Source: Coptis chinensis (lineage: Eukaryota; Streptophyta; Magnoliopsida; Ranunculales; Ranunculaceae). From it: a DNA stretch of 64,000 nucleotides. The stretch covers positions 86,461,001 through 86,525,000 of the forward strand of contig CM027383.1 in assembly GCA_015680905.1 (NCBI GenBank). Reading direction: 5' to 3'. Shown one piece after another: positions 49,192-61,225 of the stretch; position 1 is the stretch's first letter, and every line of letters begins with the position of its first letter. The notes under the pieces were generated by a model. It searched no databases. It saw nothing but the letters and a program-made list of their open reading frames with translations, and was not told where the DNA came from. A program made the translations under genes and the position numbers.

Positions 49192-49928
49192 TTTGTATTT
49201 TTCATGCAAACGATAAAAAATCATGCATGTGTTTCGTTTTGTTTTTCAAAACATCTAAAAAGACTAACTCGTTTTTGTTACATAAAAATAAGAATCAAGA
49301 AGCACCTCAAATGTTGAGTGAACATGCACTTTGATCTCTCTCTCTCTCCCTCCCTTCTCATTTTTCTCATTCTTCTCCAGATCCACATCCAATATCCATT
49401 CACTACATAATCGTCAGCCAACTCCGATCGAAACCAAATTATATAACGTCAACGATATATATTTTCCTATTACCTAGATTTAAACTTGTTATCCGCCACT
49501 ATCTTTTTGTGGCGGATGATCATATATAGTTTTAAAACTTTCAATAAAATCCTTAATTCATACCCTGAATGAAACAATTTTAAAAACTCACATCATATCG
49601 ACTTTTTACAAATTTGAACAACTTGTGGCTCTTCCAGTTGGTGAGGAGCTACCATCTCTATTGTATTGATCTCGTATGTAATCCCTGTATATGAGAAATC
49701 ATATACCAATTTTTTGTATAGATGGTTGTTGGGTTAGCCATGTGGATTGGGTGGTGTTTAATTAGAGACACGGTAATTGTTCATTGGGTACGTTGCCATG
49801 AACAATTAAGATAATGCATAATTTATTTAGAGAATGTCGTTTAGTCTCTAATATTTGCAAAATATAATCTCATATAACTCCAAATTGGATATTGTGATGG
49901 CTCCTTAAGACAAGGTTTTAGACATTGA
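48975..49928. other. Unique region with G-run, TTA repeat and short hairpin
   Basis: Contains a G-run (G7-A-G11, 49030-49048), a TTA microsatellite (~49162-49190), a CT-rich UTR-like stretch (49330-49380) and a perfect 9-bp hairpin ATCCGCCAC/GTGGCGGAT (49491-49517). No gene seen. Confidence 0.5.
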
Positions 49929-51572
49929 CTAGATTTTGAATCCGAGCATACGCCCGAGATCTTTTAGGTATTTTTCGTACCAAAGCTCTACAATGAAAAA
50001 CCTTCATATATACCATGGACTATAACATTAATTCCATAATTTAGCCTATAAATTTTAACGCTTAGATGTCCGCGAAATTAGAAAAAATAATAGGAAATAT
50101 TTATAAGAAACAATGCAAGATAATGAGCTTGAGTATCTAAGTTTTAAGAGCTTTAAAATAACTTTAGTGGTCTTAGTTTTCAAAGTGCGCGTTAATAATT
50201 TCAGAAGCATCTTTGTCCAGGCTAGTATTTTCACCTGCATTTGAGTGACTCCCCTGCATATGCTGCCACACTATTATGTATATGGTTTTTAGTGGATATC
50301 TTATGTTTCTGAATTTGAACAGGGCATTGAAAGCCTTGAGCTCTACTTTAGGCATTGATCGAGCTTGGATGTACAACACCTTCAGATTAAGACAATGTTG
50401 AGTTGAGCTTTTTCTTGCCTACACGTCGTCCTCAAACCAAACTCATCCCCTACCCATATCACACTGAATTCCAGAGTGAGTAGTAATTACTTCCTCGGGC
50501 CATACACATAATCATATTTCTCGCTAATACACACACAATCATATTTTGACAATAACGTGCCTCATCTTTGTGCCTACATGCTACCGAGAGTTGCATCACG
50601 TAATAAGCAAACTATCCTCATTTTGCATGGTCTTACTTCTTATAGTGATGCCAAAGAGGTTGTTGCAATATAGTACACATTTGAATGAAGTTTAATTCCT
50701 TTAATAAAGTACCGTTCAATTGTTGATGTTTTGTTTAAGGTAGAATGTATACTATATCACGCGTGTACCCATTATACGAGTGAGAGTGCAATGACTCTGT
50801 GTGATCTAGAAAACCCCCCTTCTCGAGTTAAGGCAAAATTTGCTAGTATACCTATGATCCTATAAAAAAAAACATCGCAGATTGTATGTAACTTCGTTTC
50901 ACATATTGTATTATTCGTACAGCTAGGACAAAACATCCAGGCCAATCCTAAGCTATTGAATGATTCATCATTCATGCTAGGATGAAAAATTCAATCCTAA
51001 GCTATATGCAATTCTAATTTATAAGCAGTGTAGTAAAACCCAAATAAAAAATATTGTAAGAGCACATCCTTTAAAACATAAGGAACTAAACTTGGGCATG
51101 TACATTGTCTAGATATCTCTGACTAAATGTTCTCCAATCAAAGGCTTCACTGCGCTGAAGTATAAAGTTTTGTTTTAGGCAAATAGGTCCATTCATCTGA
51201 CAAAAATACATTCTCTGTAGGCACATACAGAGAAGATAATATACTTTCACTTGGGATTATCTTGTTCTATAAAAAAAGGAGTCAAATTTAGAGAATTCTA
51301 AGGAGGTCTCCTCTAGTAACTTGTCCATTACTGAGAAGTAAGAATGGAAGGAAAAATCTGCAAAGTCACGCTCCAAAAAAATAGAGTTCAATGCAAAATA
51401 GAAGGCATAACCAAAGTAAGTTTCCTATAATAGCAAGGATTGCCAACGCAACACTATAATTCTTCAATTATAAAAAATCCACGTGGACATGGAGACTTAA
51501 ACTCTCTTCTATTAGAGTGTCATCTAGGAGAGAGAAAAATCTCTTCTAGAGGTCTCTAATTTAGTATATAGA
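49929..51572 (-). mobile_element. Helitron G, minus strand, 1.6 kb
   Basis: On the minus strand the 5' end is TCTATATACTAAATTAGAG (from 51572) and the 3' end is a degenerate hairpin (CTCGGGCGTATGCTCGGA), TTCAAAAT and CTAG (49932-49929), inserted between A and T. It lacks the minisatellite. A minus-strand open stretch (50379-50173, VLYIQARSMPKVELKAFNAL) may be captured exon sequence, but I cannot name its source. Confidence 0.8.
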
Positions 51573-51639
51573 TAGTAGATATCTCAACAAGATATCATCA
51601 CTGTTGTAGCTATCATCATTAAAAAAAATAAAAAAATCC

Positions 51640-54338
51640 TAAACAATTAAAAAAAATGAATATTTGAAATATAAATATATCAAACATCACTCGGTTCAAT
51701 TGTCTAAAAACTCAGCCTATGACGGGGTGGATACAACACATGTCAAAACCTAAAACCCACATCATAAAGAATCTTAACAACAAAAATAATCTTCAAAAAT
51801 TCTCTTTATTATTTTATGAAAGTCTATCTTCCATCCAAAAATCATCAATATAACATTCTAAGAATAATAGGTCCTCAACATCGTATTCTCATTCCATGAT
51901 GAATATGAAACTACGTTATTACATACTTCCAAAAAGAACAGACCTAATAAAAGAACTAACAGACTGCTCCATATCAAATCCAAATCAAACGCTGCGGTTC
52001 CACTGCCTTCCACCTATGTTCCCAAGAACACACCCACGTTGCCAAAACAAAGCAAACATGGGTCAGCAAAATGGAATTTGCTAGTATGAGTAGACTAACC
52101 ACATAAAACCATTATCATACTTTAATTATCCAAACAATCACGTTATATTTTCCCATAACTTAATCATTCTCAGCTTGGAAGACAGGTAGTTCCGTCATTT
52201 CAACCGGCATAGTTTCTTCCCAAGCAAAACTTTCATTATATTAACTCATTCTAATATATAACTCGTTTTAATATCTAAATCATGAAATTAAAACTTATCG
52301 ATATCCACTGTTGTATAAGGGTAGGACCGCGTCCGTGCACAAAATGTTATTAAGTCCTACCCTCCTGCAAAAGAAAGTTAGAACTTCTATATAACATATG
52401 TAGATATTATATTAGGTATTCAAAAGTAACCCAAACACTCATATAATCAAATCAATTTCTCTTATCAATTAATCAATTTCTTTTCTTATACACATATTTC
52501 ATAACCTATGTGCCTTAGGTCATTCCTGCCACATTCAAGGAATACCTAACTCTACATTCCCGTACACTCAAGGAATACAACTAACCCGCAAGGCGAATAC
52601 CTTAGTTCCTCTCTAGGGTAGTCCAAAGAATTTGGTCATTCATGGCACATTCAATGAATACCCATAGATAACGCTAACGGGCCATTTATGGCACATTCAA
52701 TAAATGTCCACCTAACATATGACATCAATAACAGTCATAAAACTCAATTCCAAAACTTGAGGCGTGGAGAGTTCTAAAAGAGTGCGGTTAATTGTTTACG
52801 CATTATTGAACTTTATTGTATATATCATTTCAGAGAACGTAGGAGTATCTTGTTTCATGTATTTTTGGTTTACGCGTTATTAATTATATGGATGTCTAAG
52901 TGTCATAACGTTATATATCATAAAAGACTGAAAAAAAAATCACATAGTAGTTAATACACGTACCCACGTATATATAGAAAGGTCTTAGCCTAAAGCCAAA
53001 CATGCTAATAGCCCCAGACCTATCCTAATAGCCCAAATCATAATCCGAGTTGAAAGTCAAAATTGGTCAACTGGTCAAAGTCAACTCTGGTCAACAGTCA
53101 ATAGTCAACTCTAGTCCTAAACCGATTTATCTAAGCTGACCAGGTTCAATAACTTAAGCCTTAACCCGCCCCATAAACTGGTTTGGCCCAACTTGAAGAT
53201 CCACTTAAAATACTATGGACCAACCCCAAAAACCAAGGCCCGAAATCGAGGCCCAAAAGTCTAAATCCTTAAAGACTCACCTTAACCCATTTTAAGTCAA
53301 ATGAGTCGGCCCAAAATAAAATAGAAACTGGCCCAACACTCTATTTAGTTTGGCCCAAAACAAATATATAACTCGGCCCAAAAACTAAACAAGTTAAGGC
53401 CCAAACAAAACCAACAAGTTTCGGCCCAAGGCCCAACAAAATAGAACCAGGTCGTCTTCTTCATCTCTCAGCTCACCAGCAGTTTCCATTGTGAATTCCG
53501 GCTACCACCAGCCACCACTCGTCAGCCACCCTCATCCCAGCAGTTGGACTCCTCCCGAAAAACCCAACCTGCCGATACCACCCAATTGCAATTTCATCAC
53601 TCCTCCAACATCGCGTTTCGACGCCATTAATGAACACTTAAGCTTCGACAACACCTCCCCACGCTCCAGCACTCGATCACTCACTACCCCATCACCAACC
53701 TAACAATCAAAACCTTAATGCAAACACAATATCACCCACCAAAACAATCCACAGAATGAATATCGATATCGATAACCCTTCCTCCACTGGGTCGTCTGCC
53801 ATTAACGACCTCCAAACTTCTACGAGCTTCAACAGCACCAATTCTCCATACACAACCGTCAACCTCTTAACCCCCGACATCAACCACCCAATAACCCAAT
53901 ACCACAGTTCAAACAAAATAGCCACACCACCACACAGTATCTTAGTTCGACAGTTAAATATCAAATTTTAGAGTTTTAAGTTTTAACAACACGACAGATT
54001 TCAATAGAAAAGAAATCGACAGTAACAAGGATTTTATAAAAAATAAAAATCCATAAAATATCTACTCACCTTTAGCGCGCTCCGACTATCAACCAGCTAC
54101 CAGAAAAACCTTCATTTTATTCTTTCAGTAAAATCCCATTTTTCTGTATAAAACTCTCGCTGTGTTTTTCCCCAAAAACTCTACGTGAGAAAACTCCCCG
54201 AAAAACAAGGACAACACTTATCTATTATTTACGGAACTTTTATCCCTAAGCTGATAGTTATCCTATATTATTTTATCTATTATTCATTATTATTATTATT
54301 AGGAAAAAAATAAAAGAATAAAAACACGGGGTGTTATA
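51640..54338 (+). repeat. Diverged copy of the long LTR, apparently solo
   Basis: It ends AAAACACGGGGTGTTATA at 54338. Order and motifs match the LTRs at 20720 and 56708: a GACGGGGTGG block near 51722, the AACATGGGTCAGC block near 52058, a GTCAA array at 53050-53120, GGCCCAA words at 53170-53445, and a pyrimidine-rich part after. The start is uncertain because ancient changes and Helitron G lie there. It abuts LINE sequence on the right. Confidence 0.6.
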
Positions 54339-54345
54339 ATACGCT

Positions 54346-56707
54346 ATGCGAAGCATATTTAATTTCGGTAGTGTTACAGACTCTAATGATAGGTTTAAAT
54401 GGTTGTTTACTGGGGTATATGGTTCTCCACAAGCTAGGTGGAGGGATCATTTTAGGGAGGAGTTGGAGAATGTTAGAGCATGGTCCCAACTTCCTTGGTG
54501 TCTTGGTGGCGATTTTAACGTTATTTGGTTCCCTCACGAAAGAAAAAGGGGTGGAAGGTTCGATGCAGGCATGCGTGAATTCGGTGAGTTTATTAATAGC
54601 CATGCTCTTATAGACTATCCTCTGAATGACGCCCTTTTCACATGGTCAGATGGACGAGAAAAACCCTGAATGTCAAGGGTTGACCGATTTTTAACTTCAA
54701 CTGCTTGGGATAAACACTACCACCATGCTTCTCAAAGACCACTTTCAAAATACTCCTCGGATCATCGGGCAATTATGTTACTGTGCGAAGATCGATTAAG
54801 TGGTCATATTCCCTTTCGGTTCAAATTAATGTGGTTTGAAGACCAAACTCTTGTGACTAAGATCGAGGAATGGTGGAATTCTTTTCACTTTGAAAGAAGG
54901 CCTAGTACTATTTGGTGGCATAAAATGAAGGCACTTAAAGAAAGGCTTAATACATAGAATAAAGAGGTCTTTGGCCGGGTGGATGTGCAAATTGATGATC
55001 TGCTATGTCGCATAGAGGTCCTTGAAACTAAGGAAGAAACCATGCCACTCTCACAAGAGGAATTATGTAACAAAATTATTTTGAAGTAATCAGTTAAAAG
55101 TTTACTCAAGAAAGAAGAAATTAATTGGATAGTCAAGTCCAAAAGCAAGTGGCGCTTTGAAGGGGATGAATGCACTAAGTTCTTTCATGGCCTAGCAAAT
55201 GCAAGAAATAAAGTCAAAAGCCTCAAGGGGATGGTCATAGAAGGTGTGGAGGATAGTGATCCGACCGCAAGCTATCAAAGATCATGTGATTCATTTCTAT
55301 GAAGACCTGTTCACATAAACGATGGAGGCTAGACCGAAGTTAGATGCACTAGAATTTGGCTGCATTTCGGAGGACACAAGGACACATCTTGAAAGAAGTT
55401 TCACTGAGGAGGAGGTCAAGCTTGCTCTCGACAACCTAGGAGGTGAAAAGTCCCCGGGTCCAGATGGGTTTCATATGGCGGTGTTCAAGAAATGTTGGCA
55501 CATTTTAAAGGACGACATTATGGCAGTCATCAAAGATTTCAGGATATAGGATTTCTGGATAGTAGAAATAATTCCACCTTCCTAACCCTGATACAAAAAA
55601 AATATGGGTGTCTAACATTATCAGATTATAGGCCTATTAGCCTTATTGGTGGAATCTACAAGATCATCGCAAAAGTACTTTCTAGAAGACTGAAATTTGC
55701 GTTCCCAGAGATCATCTCCATTTCTCAAGGCGCCTCGGTGGATGGAAGACAAATACTAGATAGCTCACTCATTGAAACTGAACTTATTGATTCAAGATTG
55801 ACATCTAAGGCACCGGGTGTCATGTGCAAGCTGTATATCACCAAAGCTTTTGACCACGTCAATTGGACTTTTTTGGACTACTTGTTGGAAAGAATGGGTT
55901 TCGGTAGTGTGTGGAGAATGAGGATTCATACCTGCATATCAACAGCCTCTTTTTCAATCATATTGAATGGTACACCAGCTGGTTTCTTCAAAAGTAAGAG
56001 GGGACTTCGACAAGGTGACCCTCTTTCATCTCTTTTATTCACTATTGTCATGGAAGCTCTCACTAGGTTGTTCCATAGAGCCATGTCCTTGGGGTATATC
56101 AAAGGTTTTCAAGTGGCACAGAACTCTCCTGAAGTTGGTATTCTACAATATGCCGATGATACTATATTCCTTCTTGAACCATCTAGTTCTCAACTCTTCA
56201 TGCTCAAAGCTATTTTGTTAATGTTTGAAGCAGTTTCTGGTCTAAGAACTAATCTGGCAAAATTGTCCTTGCTGGAAGTGGGACAGGTGGATAATATGGA
56301 ATACTTGGCTTCTATTTTGGACTGTAAAATTGGTTCGCTACCTTGCAAATACCTGGGCCTTCCTCTTGGCGCTTCTTATAAGAAGAAGGAATCATGGGAC
56401 TCAATGATAGAGCACTTTCATAAAATGCTAGATGGGTGGCAATGTAATTACTTGTCTAAGGGCGGAAGACTTACACTTGTAAAGAGTACTTTATCCAACC
56501 TTCCGGTGTACCAACTTTCACTTCTCACTATCCCGGTGAGTGTCGCCAAATTGTTAGATAGACTAGTCTGAAATTTTCTTTGGGGGGACGATGGAAAATT
56601 GGCGCAAAATTCATTTAGTCCTTTGGGAACAACTATGTTTTCCTAAATCGTATGGGGGTCTTGGCATTCGCTCTTTGACGATCTTTAATAAACTTGTCCC
56701 GGGTAAA
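54346..56707 (+). pseudogene. L1-type LINE, endonuclease and reverse transcriptase part, dead
   Basis: Frame 1 (54346-54669) is the C-terminal half of the AP endonuclease (FTGVYGSP, WCLGGDFNVI, ALFTWSDG); a stop at 54667 falls where Trp is expected. Next come LDRF/SDHRAI-type residues, the pre-RT segment (WRFEGDECTKFFHGLANARN; ~55150-55215), EKSPGPDGF, and the RT core in 55492-56571: DYRPISLIGGIYKIIAKVLS, GLRQGDPLSSLLF, and YADD at 56149-56160. Motif A reads KLYITKAFDHVNW, so its first catalytic Asp is Tyr. At least three stops and one frameshift (~55540) disable it. The N-terminal half of the endonuclease is missing at the LTR junction (54338). Confidence 0.88.
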
Positions 56708-59256
56708 TGTCACACCCCGAATTTCGACAGAATTCGGAAAAACAATATTTGTTCCCGACTCTTCGATTTTCGAGGTGTGACGCACTCTCAACTTTCAAAA
56801 ACCCATAAACAGTTTAAATATGCGGATAATTAAAAACCAATAAAAATTTTCAATTAAACAAAAGTCCTCTTCATTACAAAAATTCACAAATAAGATTAGG
56901 TTACATATCTTTTCAATAACTCTTCATTTAAAATTACAAATGAAAATACAAATAACATTGTCTCAACTAAAAATCTATTTCACCTCAAGGGAAAACAAAA
57001 CCTATCTTGAAATGCGACGCTAACGCAAACCACAAGCAGCAACCAACCTTCTTCAACACTAAACCTGTCAAGACTTATCAACTATGTTCATTTAATGAAC
57101 ACACCCGATAAGCAAACATGCAAATCGGGTCAGTAATATAAAAATGCTGGTGTGAGTAGCTCTAAAATAGAACATATACTTATACATATACATACACAAT
57201 CCATAAGGTAGTTAGTTCCTCCACCGAGGCGCCTTAACTTCCAACAACTAATACGACATTCTTAACTACAATTAGTAAGGTAGGTAGTTCCTCAACTGAG
57301 GCGCCTTAACTTCTCACTAACCACACAACAAATCATACGCATAATAAAAAGGCATTTAGTTCCTCCATGAGGCGCCTTAGGTTCTAACTAAACTAATGAC
57401 TAGTCAAGCATATTCTATACTTACCGCATTTCATGCTCAATTACAAAGTGGGTCGTCCCTGCACAAATAATTAGTTTGACCCACCTTTCTGCAAAACCAT
57501 ATACAATCATCTATCTAAAGATATATCATTAACCAACATATTACCATAATTATATTAATTAAGGCTTTCTTTGCGTGTCCCTAAAATCACGTCGTATCTA
57601 TGTCTTACCTAGTTTTCCTGACTACCACAATCGCTACCCAACGCCGAACATGTACATTCACATGCCTCCCCTCACATAATGAACCACTACGTGCGTAGCT
57701 ACCCTGAGTGGAATGCCGCACACCAGGTAACCCTCACACAAAAGCCATTATGTAAGTATTGCCACTATTCGGCATAAAATATCGCGCGTCTCGTTCTAAT
57801 TTTGCGAACGGAATAATCAAGCCACCATTCGGCTACGCCAGAAGGGCCAATCACATTACTTACGCCAGAAGGGCCATTCAGATTCACTGAAACGCCCGAA
57901 GGGCCAATCATATCATATACGCCCATTACTAGAGCCAAATCATATGAGTTGTTGTAGCTAGATTCTAGGATTTTCGTTACGTAATTTATTCAAGTGTCAT
58001 ACATTTATATCTCAGAATAATTCTTATCCTATCTCATGCCAGTATACTTAATTGTACTGAAGCTCAATGTTTCTCGTTATAAAACAATCCACATTATCAT
58101 GTGCCAATACTATTCATTGCACGATATCCAAATATCTCTATATCAAATCTCGAAACTTATTATTTCACGTGCCAATTATATATTGCACTACACCATATGG
58201 AATATCTCAAGCCTTCATAAATACTACAATTCATTTAAGTAGCAACTCATAATAGTAATCAATCCTGTAACGTATTCATTCAATATATTTATGTGAACTC
58301 AAGTCACCATCAAAGGCACGCATTATTTCCATTTGTGCACAATATAAATAGTATATAAATAATCAAAATATAAGTCCATTCCACCAAATATCAAAATGAA
58401 ACGACTTTAAAAAGAAAGAACAACTTAAGTCCAAATATCATGCATAATTATTTGAGTCCAAATCACAAGTCTTATAAGAATTCCCCTCTTGTTACGTGCC
58501 AATATTTATATTTTTTTACACACTACTCACGTCAAATCTTAATTAGATAATGACAAACAAAGTTATACAATTTTCGACAATATTTTATTACTACATTTGT
58601 CCATATTCTTAAATATGTGAAAATCTGGAAAAAGTCAACATTCCACACTCAACGGTCAATAGTCATCGGTCAATCTCAAAGTCAACCTGTCATTGTCAAA
58701 GTCAAACTGTCGTTTCCATGTTCAACAGGTTCAGGGTCATAGCCATGGTTCATGGCTAAGGTCAAAGGTGCATGGCTCATGGGCTCATGACTAAGGAAAT
58801 GGTTCGGACCCAACTAGCCGAGCCCAAACCCAAACCTTAGAACCCGGCCTCAAAACTCTAAACATTTAAAGGTTCACCTTGACCCATTCTAATTTATATG
58901 GACCAGCCCAAAATAACAATAGAACTGGCCCAGACAACTAATGAAACTGGCCCATAGAAACAAATGAAATGTTGGCCCAAACAAAAATATTAGAAACTTA
59001 GTTTCGGCCCAAAGAACTAAACTAACTAAGCCCAAGCACAAGAGAAACCGCGGGTGTCTTCTTCATTTCCGCAGCCTCCACCACCGCACTCCACGCTCAC
59101 CGCCACCACCATCACCATCTCTCTCCCATCCCATTTCAACCCAGCGGTTGGACTCTCTACGAAAACCCCTAAAACCTTAATACCTACAACAATCGAGTTT
59201 GTTAACTTCCGAAAACACTCCCTAACCGATCTCAACCGCCATTAACAGCTATTACC
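56708..59256 (+). repeat. Third copy of the long LTR, 3' part lost
   Basis: Starts TGTCACACCCCGAATTTCGA, inserted into the LINE after GTAAA. Three ~75-bp repeats carry TAGTTCCTCCAC..GAGGCGCCTTA (57207-57390), followed by three ACGCCAGAAGGGCC motifs (57830-57930). A GTCAA array (58635-58715) and GGCCCAA words (58800-59010) follow. It is cut at 59256 by a CACTA terminus; the U5-like remainder is absent. Confidence 0.8.
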
Positions 59257-59800
59257 CACTACCAAAAAAACGAGTTTACCCGACAGACGACATAAAGAAT
59301 ACCTGACGGATTCTATCTATAGGAAGTTCCCAACACATTTTGTTCGTCGGGTATAATCTGACAAACTGTTGGGTAATCTCCCTGGGCACCCGACGATCTT
59401 ACTAGAGTTGTTAACGGTCTGCATATCTCTTCCCACTGCTAAACAGTTGCCGCGCTATTGAAAAAATCAAAATAAAAAAATTGAGATGTCGCGTTCTCGA
59501 AACCTAAAAACCAAAAGTCCAAAACACATCCCCACTCCCCACTCCCAAAAACAGATCGTCTCCTTGCTTACCCCCACCTCGTCTCTCTCTCTCTAAGATT
59601 TCAATGACGAACAACAATCTACCACGAAGAATCCGCAAGGTTTGTTTTCTTTAATTCTTTTCTTGATCCATCCTTCAATTTCTTTTTATCTAATCGTTTT
59701 TTTGTGATTGATCAAGAAAAGCAGCAGCTCATAAGTGAACCAGGTAAACTTTTTTTTTGTTAATGGTGATATGGGTATTGAAATAGTGAAAATGTTAGAG
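59257..59800 (+). mobile_element. 5' terminus of a CACTA (En/Spm) transposon, truncated
   Basis: The sequence CACTACCAAAAAAACGAG is a classic CACTA terminal repeat. Subterminal words ACCCGAC, CGTCGGGTA and ACCCGACGA in both orientations (59275-59400) resemble transposase-binding subterminal repeats. A UTR-like CT-rich stretch, ATGACGAACAACAATC at 59604 and a donor-like AAG|GTTTG follow, as if this were the first exon of an element gene. No matching inverted terminus lies in the window, and LINE sequence resumes by ~59909, so the rest was deleted. Confidence 0.6.
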
Positions 59801-59908
59801 TTGGTATTTAATAAAAAAAAAGTGATCTTTTTTGAAATTTTGTAAAATATCTTTGTAAGCTAAGATTGACTATGTTGGTAGAGAGTCTGTTATACTTTGC
59901 GGAGAGAC

Positions 59909-60818
59909 TGACTGAGCATTATAAGGGACCCAAACTACAGTCCAGCAAACTTACAAGTAGTTTGGAACCTCCACTTACAAAGGCCTCCTTGTGACTGGGA
60001 GCTGCTTGTCATTGCCGAACTCCTTAGTATGATCCATGGGGTAACATTTTCAAACGATGAAGACGAGTGGGTATGGAGATGGTCGCCAAATGGTTCTTTT
60101 AGCGTTAGCAGTTTCTATGATCATTTAGAAGCGGCCAGAAGGCAAGACATACATGATACAATTCAGCCATTCCCTTACACTTTAGTTTGGTCAATCCCAA
60201 TACCTTCTAAAGTTAAATTCTTCTTTTGGTGTGCCTTACTCAACAAGATTCAAACTAGAGAGCAGCTCACCTCACGAGGTATGGATGTGTCAACTGAATG
60301 TCCTCTATGTGGTAACTTTGAGGAAACAACTTCTCACCTATTTCTCGTCTGCGACACGGCGGAATTTGTTTAGGCCAATCTAGTGGGCAGCATCTTTGAT
60401 ATCATTAAGGTGCTGTCAAACACATACTCTTTAGAAAACTTACTTCAACAGTGGCCTCAAGTGAGAGGGGGGACTTTGGGAAAAAGATTTGGTGAATTCT
60501 GCCGTACGCAACTACTTGGATCATATGGACTACTAAAAATGAGGTGGTCTTCAGGCATAAACAGGTTAGAAGGGATAGCATGTGCACTAATGTAAAGGCT
60601 TTGGCATGGTACTGGGTTAGCAGAGCGATCAGAAATCGGGAGTATCGGTTTAAAGACTTAATGGTACACTAGGATTCACTTTTTAGAGTGTCCTAATGAC
60701 TTGTATGTTGTTGTCATGTTATGTATTGGTGTGAGCAACTTTCTCACCCAATTTGTAATTTTGCCTCCTGTGGCTTCATCAATAAAATTTAACTTATCAA
60801 AAAAAAAAAAAAAAAAAA
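59909..60818 (+). pseudogene. L1-type LINE 3' part with zf-RVT domain and poly(A) tail
   Basis: Continues the LINE cut at 56707 after a gap that I estimate at ~100 codons. It reads NLQVVWNLHLQRPPCDWELL, then DEWVWRWSPNGSFSVSSFYD, IPSKVKFFFWCALLNKIQTR and the zinc-binding CPLCGNFEETTSHLFLVC typical of the zf-RVT domain at the C-terminus of plant L1 ORF2. A TAG replaces Trp after AEFV. AATAAA (60781) and a 20-base A-run (60799-60818) mark the 3' end of the retrotransposed copy. Confidence 0.85.
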
Positions 60819-61022
60819 TATATCTCAACAAGAAACAAAATCACAACTTTGTTGTTGAAAAATGTAATTATTTTTGCTCAATAAAAACCAACACTCTCTA
60901 ATCAAAGAAAACAATCCATAATCCATCTCCTCACCAACAAAAACCTTGAATAAAAATATATCATTTCGTCGCTCGTTTAATAGTTTAATGTTAAAATTTT
61001 AATTGAGATAATCTAATTAAAA
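60819..61022. other. Short AT-rich spacer, no gene seen
   Basis: Lies between the LINE tail and the MITE. No LINE target duplication can be assigned, because the 5' end of the LINE is missing. Confidence 0.5.
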
Positions 61023-61225
61023 AGTCGTCTCTATATAATAACTGAGAGATGAATCTCAGAACCGTGTTATTGCAATCAATAAATCATCTTGAAATACACA
61101 CATTTGTCTTGAAATACAGACTCGACCTCGACATATGTGTGTTGTGTATTTTGGCACAGATCTAACGGTGCAATAATACGGTTACAAAGATTCATCTTTG
61201 TACCCGGTTATAGAGGAACCGGACT
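61023..61225. mobile_element. Fold-back MITE, ~200 bp
   Basis: Imperfect terminal inverted repeats of ~52-57 bp: left 61023-61074 (AGTCGTCTCTATATAA...AACCGTGTTATTGCA) and right 61169-61225, whose complement reads AGTCCGGTTCCTCTATAACC...AACCGTATTATTGCA. An inner inverted pair around ATACACAC/GTGTGTTGTGTAT completes the hairpin. TTAAAAA-like sequence flanks both sides and may be the target duplication. I cannot assign the superfamily. Confidence 0.65.

Noticed and set aside
54334-54603. Minus-strand 89-codon frame
   Set aside because: Antisense shadow of the LINE endonuclease.
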